Shown here: one piece after another, positions 31,901 to 40,970 of the stretch
Layout of the letters: each line of letters starts with the position of its first letter
How positions within the stretch are numbered: position 1 is the first letter of the stretch
Origin: Strigamia acuminata
Taxonomy: Eukaryota > Arthropoda > Chilopoda > Geophilomorpha > Linotaeniidae
Assembly: GCA_949358305.1 (NCBI GenBank)
Contig: OX442314.1
Coordinates: 3,723,087-3,787,086, forward strand
Length of the DNA stretch: 64,000 nucleotides
Direction of reading: 5' to 3'
Translations under genes and position numbers: made by a program
The notes under the pieces: model-generated
The model's database searches: none
What the model was told of the DNA's origin: nothing
What the model saw: only the letters and a program-made list of their open reading frames with translations

Positions 31901-34133
31901 CGATCCATTAGGATTTGCGACACCATTCGTAATTGTCGGCAAACTGATGTTCCAGGAATTATGGACTCGAAATATAGGTTGGGATTCGCCATTACCCCCC
32001 GACATTTCAAAACAATGGTCAAGTTGGCGACAACAAGTCGTATTGCTAAGAAAAATTGCCGTTCCTCGACATTACAGCGCTGGACAACAATCAAATCCAG
32101 ATCGTGAATTGCATTTGTTTTGCGACGCAAGCCCCAAAGCATATGGAGTCGTGGTCTACATTCGAACAAAAAATGAAACATCCGTAGAAGTCACACTCTG
32201 TATGTCGAAGTCGCGCGTTGCACCACTGAAGTCTTTAACGCTGCCCAAACTCGAATTGATGGGCGCATTGCTGCTGTCGCGAGTTGCCGTGAAACTCAAG
32301 AAGTTAGAAATTCAGCGTGTTTTCTACTGGACCGATTCGTCCATTACATATTTCTGGATTCGCGAGCAACAGAAGAAGTCAAATCCATTCGTCTCGAACC
32401 GAGTCCGCGAAATCCGCACGAACACCGAGGTCGCCTGTTGGCGTCATTGCCCGGGGAAGGTCAATCCAGCGGATAAGTTAACCCGAGGAATGGAGGCCGA
32501 CAAATTGGTTCAAGACATCGAATGGTGGAGCGGCCCTGAGTGGCTGAAAAAGGACGAGACACATTGGCCACAAAAATTCGACGAAGAAACAGAGTCCAAC
32601 TTTGAAGAAGAAATTGAAGAAATAGATACTCGCGTAAATGTGACTCGATCAAGTGAAGAGGCGATTTTCGATATTGAAAAGTACAGCAGTTGGACCAAAG
32701 TCAAACGAATCACCGCCTGGATTTTGAGATTTTGCCACAATTCAAGAAAAATCGAAACAGTCATCGGACCGTTAAAGACGGAAGAGTTAGAAACAGCCGA
32801 AATTTATTGGTTGCGCAGTATACAAAAACAGAGATTTTCGGAGGAAATATATAGCTTGAAAAATTCAACGAAACTGAAAAGCGATTCACCCCTAGCAAGC
32901 GTAGCCGTAGTTCTCGACCAGAATGAAATTATACGAATCGACTCGAGAATACGTTTTAACACGGGAATAGAAAATTTTGTGAGCCCCATCGTTTTGGATT
33001 CAAATTCACCGGCTGTAAAATTAATAGTCGAAGATTGTCATCATAGAACTTTACATGGAGGACTAGGCAACACTCTGTCAGAATTTAGAGCGAAATACTG
33101 GGTTAAAAAAGGAAGAAAATTCATCAAGACATTGATTTCCCGATGCGTGACTTGTCGAAGAGTGAACGCAAAATTGATGACTCAAACGGTCGGTCTGCTA
33201 CCTGCGGACAGAGTGAATCGTGCGGAGCCATTTCAAATTATTGGCATAGACTTCGCCGGACCACTATACACTAAAAACGGAAAAAAGACTTACATCGCTC
33301 TGTTCACTTGTGCCGTGGTGCGAGCTGTTCATTTAGAACTTGTATCTGATCTCACTACGGAGAAATTCATTCTCGCATTTAAACGACTTATTGCAAGAAG
33401 AGGAGTCCCTGGCATTGTCTACTCAGACAATGCTAAAACCTTTAAGCGAGCCGAAAAAGACTTGTCTTTATTCATCAACAGCTTCTCGCACGAGCTGTTC
33501 CAGGGGTTCTTGTCAAAGCAAAAAATACAGTGGAAATTTATCGTCGAATTGGCTCCGTGGTGGGGCGGATTTTGGGAGCGACTGGTCAAAACTGTTAAAC
33601 TGAGCTTAAAAAAAGTCCTTGCTCGATCATCGTTGGACTTTGAAGAACTGTCGACCGTTTTGACAGAGGTCGAAGCTGCGGTTAATTCGAGACCAATCAC
33701 TTACGTTACGGACGATCCGTTGGAGCAAGAACCGCTGACGCCTTCTCATTTTTTGACCGGAGGACGTCTCATCACGCTTCCAGACGTCTACAGTCCAGAA
33801 AGTCGTGTCGACAATTCATTTCGACCCGAGCTCGTGAAGCGATGGAAGCTGCGTCAACGTTTGATTAATTTGCTTTGGCGTCGTTGGACGCACGAGTACC
33901 TTGTCGAGCTTCGTGAATTCCGTCGTGTACGAACCTCAAAAGAAGTTCAAATTGGGGATTTGGTTCTCATTCAAGAACAAGGTCAGCCTCGAATGTCATG
34001 GAAAATGGCAAGAGTTTCAAATACCTTTATCGGACGGGACGAAAAAATACGCTCTTGTGAATTGACTTTGCCCGAAGGAAAAACTTTGAGACGCCCAGTA
34101 CAAAGACTGTGTTCTTTAGAGGCTTCAGACTAA
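28944..34133 (+). CDS. BEL/Pao Gag-Pol polyprotein, intact
   Basis: One open frame of 1729 residues starts at ATG 28944. In order: a helical N-terminus; a BEL-type Gag (LPKYDTIKFKGDPLDWADFW, about 130); two zinc-binding parts (CFKCLKKGHSSRNC and CKLCQRHHNQLVC); a retropepsin-like domain whose motif reads DPGS (about 462); a reverse transcriptase with YVDD (about 878); RNase H (FCDASPKAYG, TDSS); an integrase zinc region (CHHRTLHGG, CVTCRR); and the integrase core (GIDFAGP, YSDNAKTF and the Glu in WWGGFWERL). No stop or frameshift was found. With matching LTRs, a primer binding site and a 5-bp duplication, this is a complete, young element of 6357 bp. It lies just upstream of the copy B gene, in opposite orientation. 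Confidence 0.97.
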   Translation: MADDLAVLKAQRAVTRRLTTTTITKAKTILAGIPINELDLKKIKVHLQAKSNELKSLDAKILAMLTDEQEIDEEITRSETEYHEKIIDCGVEIDEALITFIAPPTTPVLPPITNNYHGTASVPQDSPMRLPKYDTIKFKGDPLDWADFWGNFEISIDTKTNISAQSKLVYLKSLLDGEAALVLKGLPPTNENYPIAKKLLLERFGRTDVLLSAHLRSLMKMKPVRDILDPIPLQKLYDECETHVRGLNAANMNVDAIDATACPLILGLVPRQISLEFSRQYPDGKYKAKDLLDMVRNELVHHNKIENFQDLHRSTEKSKPEKIEVDKSNQKPNRVPSARVLSTTITNCMFCNKTHERDGCLTTATERKEFVKKEGRCFKCLKKGHSSRNCTFRVTCKLCQRHHNQLVCEGPSETPKEKVTLLVSTNENLAAYAQPPTATLATIFVKIQNESRESIVQCLIDPGSQSSFVLASLAKDLHLKPNGEEHLNVHTFGNQTPLNTKGNRFELKLCNVGDKNRSLCVNALETPWITKPICTKLQAGLRAALERDQIVIDSGNNTNCDIFILLGADCIAKILTGCIRKIEENLIAIETLFGWTLMGSSINVTTMSTLVTRVCSVRLEERLDESLKKFWELESIGIRHEGEDETLTDRNSCAIRFREQVTREEGRYVVALPWLVEPRKLHNNYEIAEKRFWNLVRKFKKNPGFYAAYKQIFDDQIRDGIIEEVNEPQHENSYYMPHRAVIKEDRVTTKIRIVFDASAKGKNELSLNDCLDSGPNLLPEILILLILFRKEPFAYLSDIEKAFLQLLLRMADRDFVRFLWTPEEWDGRQFVKPRVMRQKRVVFGVKSSPYLLNDSIQLHLDNMREKYEETVAQIKDKFYVDDLLGCAKSEGEVEKIFHEARKLMMEAHMPLRKWQSNSQSLRELFAREIPSDANLVDADKHSTSVLGLIWNFITDHLLLEIGEWADAQDQLKESKRLIVQSVARIYDPLGFATPFVIVGKLMFQELWTRNIGWDSPLPPDISKQWSSWRQQVVLLRKIAVPRHYSAGQQSNPDRELHLFCDASPKAYGVVVYIRTKNETSVEVTLCMSKSRVAPLKSLTLPKLELMGALLLSRVAVKLKKLEIQRVFYWTDSSITYFWIREQQKKSNPFVSNRVREIRTNTEVACWRHCPGKVNPADKLTRGMEADKLVQDIEWWSGPEWLKKDETHWPQKFDEETESNFEEEIEEIDTRVNVTRSSEEAIFDIEKYSSWTKVKRITAWILRFCHNSRKIETVIGPLKTEELETAEIYWLRSIQKQRFSEEIYSLKNSTKLKSDSPLASVAVVLDQNEIIRIDSRIRFNTGIENFVSPIVLDSNSPAVKLIVEDCHHRTLHGGLGNTLSEFRAKYWVKKGRKFIKTLISRCVTCRRVNAKLMTQTVGLLPADRVNRAEPFQIIGIDFAGPLYTKNGKKTYIALFTCAVVRAVHLELVSDLTTEKFILAFKRLIARRGVPGIVYSDNAKTFKRAEKDLSLFINSFSHELFQGFLSKQKIQWKFIVELAPWWGGFWERLVKTVKLSLKKVLARSSLDFEELSTVLTEVEAAVNSRPITYVTDDPLEQEPLTPSHFLTGGRLITLPDVYSPESRVDNSFRPELVKRWKLRQRLINLLWRRWTHEYLVELREFRRVRTSKEVQIGDLVLIQEQGQPRMSWKMARVSNTFIGRDEKIRSCELTLPEGKTLRRPVQRLCSLEASD

Positions 34134-34153
34134 TTGAATTCCCCCCCCCCCAA

Positions 34154-34683
34154 TGTAAAATCTAGACTGATTTAATTTGTTTTTAATGTTTATTCATGTA
34201 TTTGATTTTAGTAATTTTGTCTTAGTTTAATTATCGATTGAATTTAGTGATTGATTTGTGTTTATTACAATTAAGTGTTTTGTGTTTTGTTTTGTGTTTT
34301 GTGTTCTTTTTCATTCATTGTGCCTTATTGTGTATTATCGTGTTTAATTGTGTTTCATCATGGTTTTTGCTGACTTTTCAGTTGTGTTATTGCATTAAAT
34401 TGTCTGTGTTCTTTTTGTGTTATATAAATCGCTCGAGGGTCTTTTCGAGAGCCCTCTTTTATGTAAATTGGGTATCTTTCGGCCCTTGTTGACCGGATGT
34501 AGACCCCGTTTTTTCTATGTAACCCACATTCCACCCTCAACTCGCTGACCACGCGTCACTTGTGAAAAAGAATGTCATTTTTCAACTCAAGTAAAATTAA
34601 AAGTTGTTAAGTTTTATTTCGACCGTCGCTTTTGCTGTTTTACAATTCATCACCCATCGTGAAGTTCATTTACAATTCGTAAA
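34154..34683 (+). repeat. 3' LTR of the BEL/Pao element
   Basis: It is 530 bp and matches the 5' LTR. The sequence just upstream is a run of C and not the usual purine-rich tract, so the primer for second-strand synthesis is not obvious. Confidence 0.95.
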
Positions 34684-34756
34684 ATGTGAGGCGAGCAGCA
34701 GACAAAGAGGAATGGTTGCAGCAAATGTGTTGTTTTCCACCAGGTGCTGTTTGGTG

Positions 34757-34764
34757 TTTATATA
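34757..34764 (-). promoter_or_regulatory. Displaced TATA box of the copy B gene
   Basis: On the minus strand GCATATATAAACACCAAAC matches the TATATAAACACCA promoter core of the gene at 3220. Without the BEL element it would lie about 90 bp from the copy B start codon. It is now more than 6 kb away. Confidence 0.75.
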
Positions 34765-35790
34765 TGCTTTGGACAATGATTGATGTCATAAATCAGCTAA
34801 CGTAATATTGTCAATGGCAGCTGCACAAGATGCATTTCCACTCTATTGTATTCAATTTTGAAAATTATCCGGGTGTTGACAACAAAGAGTTGACGTTTAA
34901 AAAACAAAAATTTATTTTATCCTAGGTTTTTTCCTTTTTCTGTCTTCAAATTTCCGACCCATTGTAAGAATATACAGTTTGTACTTGAAAGTAGTTTACA
35001 GACACAGTTGCAATCAAGCTATTAAAAATACATCAACATGATGATAAATTGTGACCTTTTACACTGAGATTCATCGGGGCCCTATTTCAGTTGATCAGTT
35101 CATCAATTGAATTGGTCACAACAATTAAATTGACCAATTTCCTTGTGATTTGATGGAATTTTGTTGTTCATTTAGTATTAAATGCGTATCAAGGATGTAG
35201 TTGAGGAAACTGTAATGTAAGGGATGTAGTTGAGGAAACTGTAATGTAAGGGATGACTAAATTGAAGTCATCAATTTGTTCAAAATAATTGTGTCAATAA
35301 TAGCACCTGGCATGTGTAAAAAAAAACTCTTGAATTGAATTCAATAGGGACAATAGTGTTGCTTGCAACAGAAATTGATGGAAAACTAGAAATTTTTGTT
35401 TTTTCTGAAATTCTTTTGCTCATTGCTTATTTAGCTATGCAAAAACATTTGTTTCAAATAAATGCATTGGCCAAATTTGACAATCAATTTACCGTATTTT
35501 ACCGAGTTAGAGCCGCGGCTCTTATTCAAAAATGCTACTTTCAGCCGCGGCTATTAATCGAGTGCGGCTCTTAATCGAGAGCGGCTCTTATTTTAAATTG
35601 TGGCCGATATCTCAATGTTACGTTCATTGCCCTGGCAACTGCCCCTGTGTTTCCAACTTGTTATTTTTTCCAGACACACATAAAAAAATAACAATAAAAT
35701 AAACAGATATGATTCTGATATAAAAAATAAAATATAAATTTAATTTTCCTGGTGACCACCAGGCCACCACAAGCTAAGCACTGCTAAAAC
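34765..35790. other. AT-rich upstream region with small repeats
   Basis: There is no gene. About 35190-35250 holds a tandem duplication of roughly 30 bp (AGGATGTAGTTGAGGAAACT unit and its continuation). About 35490-35600 holds GAGCCGCGGCTCTTATT motifs in direct and inverted order, which look like the end of an unrecognised DNA transposon. Confidence 0.5.
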
Positions 35791-36765
35791 ATCTAGTTTC
35801 ATTATCCCAAAAGCGATCCAGTTAGGACTACACTGGAAAAATGACTTCTTGTATTAAGACGAGATAAAAATGCTATTGCGTATGCTTTTATTCTTAATTT
35901 TCTTTTTGAATGTAAATTGTCAGATTAAATGTCAAATATTTTGTCAAACAAGGGTTAATACCTGTAGCCGTTGAAACTGGTATTTTAACTTACTGTTAAC
36001 GGATTTATGTGATGTAAAAGTGGTGCCCCTTGCCTGCATAGTCTTTAATAGGGTGAATGATGAGGCTCACTCAAAGGTCAAGAGGTAAAAAATTAAAAAA
36101 TATGTTTAAATCATCTTTGGTGTCAATTTATGTTGGTGTGTTTGGAATTTCCAATAGAATAAACAGAAACTCAAGCTCACATGTGTGGTGATCCTGAATT
36201 TTTTATGAAAATAAAATATTTTTATCACCACTAAAGAATTGTCTTTATTTTAATTACTCTGCAGCCAAGTCTGACTTGGGGGTGAAAATCCCTAGACACA
36301 CTTCACCCTAATTTGGCTGGGGTAATTTACAAAGCAACCCTTTTGGTGCAACAATTCCTTTGCTGCATCAAAATAAGCATACCATGCATGTCTGCTGCGC
36401 AGAAACGAAGTGTGCTCGGTCCAAAAGTTTGGGATTCGAGCCCACTCTGAACATCAACAACAAACCAACAACATATCGTGTCACTGCTCTGCAATTCACA
36501 GGTATTGACCATGTTAGTGTTTTTGTTGAGTTTAGATCTTTAGCTGTTTTCACTTTGTGAAACCAGCTCTTTTCTTGTGTGTGCCAAACACTGTTTGTCA
36601 CACGCATTTTGCGATTCTTGGCTGACGGCCAAGACCCTCGTTTGTCGCAGCCATTGCCGACCACTGTTGAGTTGCTCCGGAGTTAGCCATCGCCGCCCGA
36701 ACACACCGTGGTGAGGAATAAGCCATTCCCGTCATTTTCGCACGTAACAACTGTTACCTGGCTGT
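35791..36765. repeat. Inverted counterpart of 2440-2930 with an LTR-like insertion
   Basis: 35791-36060 and 36570-36750 correspond to the left block in inverse order. The stretch from about 36185 (TGTGGTGATCC) to 36560 resembles the start of the element C LTR, including GGCTGGGGT and a TTGGTGCAA-type motif. It is probably a diverged LTR fragment. No genes are supported. Confidence 0.45.
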
Positions 36766-36965
36766 CACGGTGACACAAGAAGAAACGATATTTCACAATA
36801 ACAATTATGCTGTTGCAAGAATGAGCCTAATTTCTGGCTAAAGTCACAAATTACACAATGAATGTTTGGGTTTTCAGAGGTAACTTTTTGGTAACTTTTC
36901 ATGAGCAAGAACAGGTTTAGACTGAGGATTTTTCTCCTTACAGGAAGCACTTTCTGTTGCAACAG

Positions 36966-37854
36966 GCGACACTTTGCAAGCCAGGCGACTACGATTTTCC
37001 AAAATCACCTAAGTGTGGAAAATTATTCAAATCAGTGAGCTAATTATTATTATTTTCCCTTTTACAACATGATCTCTCTTTGTAAACAATATTTGCATTT
37101 GTCACCTGTTTAGAAAGAGTTTAAAATAGTGGCCAACAGGAAGAATAGTCTCAATTACTTCTATGTATACGATCTGTACCGAAATAAGTTTAGGATTTGT
37201 GATGAACAAAGCGAGGACAAGATATTTAAAAACACAAACCAGCTTTATACAAAGAGTAAAGTTTCTAAAACTATAGGTAAGAAATAATATATATTTATTC
37301 CATTTCCTAATAACTAGAAATTTTGGCATGGTAAATGTTTCCATTCTATTCTATTTCTATTCTATTTATCTCGCTACCGGTATTTCTTTGATATTTACAC
37401 TGCAAAAAAAATTAGATTTTTGGCCATAAAATATTTTGGAAATATAACTGAAATGCAAAATTTCCAAACCCGAAAGTTATATTTTCCAAATTGTACAAAC
37501 ATCAAATTTCCAATGACTTTCCAACACTGAATGCAACCGTTTCCAAACAGACTTTTCATAGACAATTTATTATAACTTATCAGTGGGTTTTTACACCACC
37601 TGGTGGATACAGCTGAAACCGCTCATTCGGCAGGTGAGCTTCAAGCTGGACTGAGACAATTTTTATGTCCAAGGCTGTACTTTTTCTTTACAATATTAAA
37701 AGACATAATATACAGTACGAAAGAAGTTTGTAGCGCATTAAATCCTCTAGAAGCTGAGCCTGGTTTCAGAATTGATGAAGACTTTTGTGATACCAAAGTC
37801 ATACCGATAAAAGCTGTTTTAGAGTCGGGTCGGATCCTTTGGGATCCATTATAG
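36966..37854 (+). pseudogene. Secreted-protein family copy C, lacking exons 1-3
   Basis: Exon 4 (36966-37034), exon 5 (37114-37276) and exon 6 (37613-37854) are present with open frames, GT-AG borders and the same phases as copy B. They encode PKCGKLFKS, FRICDEQSED and a C-terminal exon ending LWDPL. Homology to copies A and B stops at the exon 4 acceptor. The preceding sequence has no signal peptide or exons 1-3. It is probably a 5'-truncated pseudogene, unless an unrecognised upstream exon supplies a new start. Confidence 0.7.
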
Positions 37855-38507
37855 TTTCTGTCACGTACAGGTGGGGCTAGCAACGCCGGTAGTTGAAACA
37901 AACAAATATTCATGTCAAGTTAAATAAAAGTCTTTAACCCTCGGAGGCATAACACGGATTTATAGACAAGCTCTTTCTTGAATAGGGAAATTTTTTTTCT
38001 ATCATTTTTTTTCGCTAAAAATTTGTGATTTTGTTTATATGGTGTCAGACTTTAACTCGTATGAAATTTGTATGTATTAGTTGTTTATTTAATTACTTAT
38101 TCTGAATTGAAATTTTCTGCCCCTTAAACAGGCTTTGCTGCTTTAGTAAAGAGCCTTTTTGCATTTACTGGTGGTGTTTAAAACCACCACCAGATGGTTC
38201 AAAGTTCATTATTATTGCATTAACATATTGCGGCCTCTACAAGTATAAAATTCGTAAAAAACTACAAAAAAACTAAATTGCGCTTTGACCAATGAACCTG
38301 AAAATTGTCCATAAATCCGTAATGCCTTATACCAGAACGGCGCATTTTACCATTATGCGTCCGAGGGTTAAAAAGCAGAAATCTGAATACAGTAATAATG
38401 TTTTTTTTTTTGTTTTTTTTTTTAAATTTTATTTTAGACTTAGAAACTTACAGGATCGGAAGTAAATCAGGAAATCTTATTATCGCGTGTAATAATGAAC
38501 TGAAAAA

Positions 38508-38930
38508 AATTACCAAATTCTCCAGAAAAAAATTACCAAATTCTCCAGAAAAAAATTACCAAATTCTCCAGAAAAAAATTACCAAATTCTCCAGAAAAAA
38601 ATTACCAAATTCTCCAGAAAAAAATTACCAAATTCTCCAGAAAAAAATTACCAAATTCTCCAGAAAAAAATTACCAAATTCTCCAGAAAAAATTACCAAA
38701 TTCTCCAGAAAAAAATTACCAAATTCTACAAAATTCTGCAGCAAAATGTTAACCTTTTCTGCAGAAAAAATTCTGCAGAAAGCTTTTTCTGTCGAAAAAA
38801 TTCCCCAGAAAGCTTTTTCTGCAGAAAAATTTCCCAGAAAACAGCAGAAGGCTTTTTCTGCAGAATAGTCTGCAGAGGTCAGCAGAATACTGTACAGAGT
38901 TCTACATCAGAAAAGGTTAACTATGTGCAG
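38508..38930 (+). repeat. Tandem repeat block (TTACCAAATTCTCCAGAAAA unit)
   Basis: About ten copies of a 21-23 bp unit run from 38508 to 38735, followed by CTGCAGAAAAA repeats to 38930. The long Lys-rich frame across it is a by-product of the repeat. The same sequences occur inverted at 24460-24830 and 6780-7060 with fewer units. Confidence 0.85.
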
Positions 38931-39149
38931 CAGAGCCAATACTAAATTAGTGTAAAATATAAAACAAAAATAAAACAAAACCACCAAAAAATAAACTAGC
39001 AAAAGATTTGATTCACATTGATCAAATTTGAAAATTGCACCAAAATATCATCCAAGCCAATGACATAACTATAGGCATCAATAGCCATTTTAAATAATTG
39101 TGTTGTAAACACATCACAGTCTATTCAAATTTTTATCTAAAGTCAAAAT

Positions 39150-39740
39150 CAAATGCATGTTAATGCATATGTAAATAACTTTGAAAAGGCAGAGGGAATT
39201 CAATTCCTTGAAAGAAAAGTTCATAGTTTCAGATGGAAGAGGATGTATGAACTCACATCAATATCCATGGTGCATGATTTATTTATTTATTTATTTATTA
39301 AACTCACAACTTGCAGACAATTTAAAACAATTAAAGATTCAGGTTCAATGCAAGTTGGCTGCACTGCATTCGAGCAAAGTTGCCATTTTGATCAGATGGC
39401 GATAACTATTGGAAAGTGTTGACTGGACGAATCAAGGCAATTGAAGAACACTTAATGGCAGAAGAAACAATATTTGGTTGGAGCCTGCATGGCCAGACGA
39501 CGAATGCAACTCCATTCCTTGCAACACAGACGCATCGCATCAACCAAATTCACCCATCCAATGACGACATTCTTCGCCAATTTTGGGAATTAGAAGCTAT
39601 TGTAGTAAAGCACGAATCAATAAACTCAACGGATGAAATGCAAGTATTGGAAAGATTTAATAATTCAATTAAATGGAAGGGAATTCAATTAAATGGTCGA
39701 CATGCTGTGGATCATCAATCCAGACGAACTCGAAGACGGG
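39150..39740 (+). pseudogene. BEL/Pao pol remnant, inverted counterpart
   Basis: Pieces KAIEEHLMAEETIFGWSLHG and LRQFWELEAIVVKHES match the BEL remnant at 22450-23090 and the intact BEL protein. It is broken and ends in a rearranged, palindromic stretch. Confidence 0.75.
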
Positions 39741-39796
39741 ACTCTATAAAACGCGCGATATTCATATACGCGACGTCGCGGTTAAGAATAAAAAAG

Positions 39797-39830
39797 GTAT
39801 TCATATACGCGACGTCGCGTATATGAATAC
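39797..39830. repeat. 34-bp perfect palindrome
   Basis: The arm GTATTCATATACGCGAC is followed immediately by its exact inverse, with no spacer. A partial copy of the arm lies at about 39757-39780. An ATATT-type low-complexity tract follows. Confidence 0.95.
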
Positions 39831-39895
39831 TTATTATATTATATTATATTATATATATTATTATATGGCATTTCTATACGTGATTTTCTCAATTT

Positions 39896-40853
39896 TGTGG
39901 TGATCTCAAATATTTCACCAACTTAGAAGATAAATTAATTGTGTCTTCTAATTAATTTGACTGTGGCACACGCCAAGTCAGATCATGTGACGAAGGGGAG
40001 GAAACTTCCCTAGGCACATATCACCCCAGGTTGGCTGGGGTGAAAACGGTAATTAACCGTTATGGTGCAATATTGGGCAATAATCCTTTGTTGCACCAGT
40101 TTCAGCTAATTGCGCAGATTATCTGCGCAATATTGAAGCGTGCCGGGCTCGCGCCCTAGCTTCAATCGGGACTCTTGACTAAATACACAAACCACAAACA
40201 TCACTGCTTTTTCCTCCTCTGAATTAGTATTGATAGTGGACCGTGTATTCCAAGTTTCACCAGCTTGCTTTGTAAAACGTACAAAGCCAGCTATCCTGCT
40301 TGAATTAGCCGTCGCTAATTCCAGCAATCGAACCGAGAAGTTTCCCGAAGTGACGTGAACCATCGCCGTCGCAGCAGCGCGAACTGTTGCCACCGCCATC
40401 GAACGCCAGTCGGACGCCCGTGACCGTGAACCACCGCCGCCGAGCCGTCGTACGAGTTACGGAAGGACCCACGAGAACCATCGTCGCCAGGACCATCGTT
40501 CGTGAGTCGTATTACGAAGACATTTTGTCTTCGAAACAACTTCCAGTTGTCAAGCGCCATCGCCGCGCTTTGTAGCTTGCAACAGTCGTTGCAAGCCCTT
40601 CCTTTGTTTTCCCGCTCATTATTTTGCGACATTGTCGCTTCGTATTACTTTCTTTCATTACTAGTCATTGTATAAAACCGAATAAAGAATATAAAGTGTG
40701 ATTTTCATCTAATAAAACTGTCTCTTTATTTCTTTCTAATTAAATTAACCCTAGATAATTTACGGCCGCCGATTGTAAGTCTTTATAAGCATTCACCTGC
40801 GGTTTCCACTTGATTTAATAGAAATTAAGTGTGAAAAAACCCGGATCGCAGCA
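39896..40853 (+). repeat. 5' LTR of gypsy-like element C
   Basis: The 958-bp sequence starts TGTGGTGATC and ends CGCAGCA, like the solo LTR at 23384. It contains a TATA-like TATAAAA (about 40672) and an AATAAA (about 40680). It is inserted in sequence that matches intron 1 of the secreted-protein gene (39865-39895 corresponds to about 28141-28166, inverted). Confidence 0.92.
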
Positions 40854-40855
40854 CG

Positions 40856-40873
40856 TGGGGGCCCGTCCGGGAT
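40856..40873 (+). promoter_or_regulatory. Primer binding site of element C, proline-tRNA type
   Basis: TGGGGGCCCGTCCGGGAT lies 2 bp after the LTR. It differs at one base from the well-known proline tRNA primer site TGGGGGCTCGTCCGGGAT. Element E has the same 18 bases. Confidence 0.85.
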
Positions 40874-40970
40874 ATATTTCAATTGTATAAATTTTTGTCA
40901 GTTAAAATTTACCCGCCATTTTTATCTTGCTTGTCTTTCTTATCTTTCCTTTCTCTGTCTTCATTGAAAA

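Noticed and set aside
37603-37854. Independent 83-residue gene
   Set aside because: It is the last exon of the copy C relative with part of the preceding intron, as the phase match with copy B shows.
38508-38735. CRISPR-like array
   Set aside because: The units are contiguous, with no unique spacers, and the window is an animal genome.
40856-40873. Proline tRNA gene fragment
   Set aside because: Its position 2 bp after an LTR and the recurrence in element E show that it is a primer binding site.
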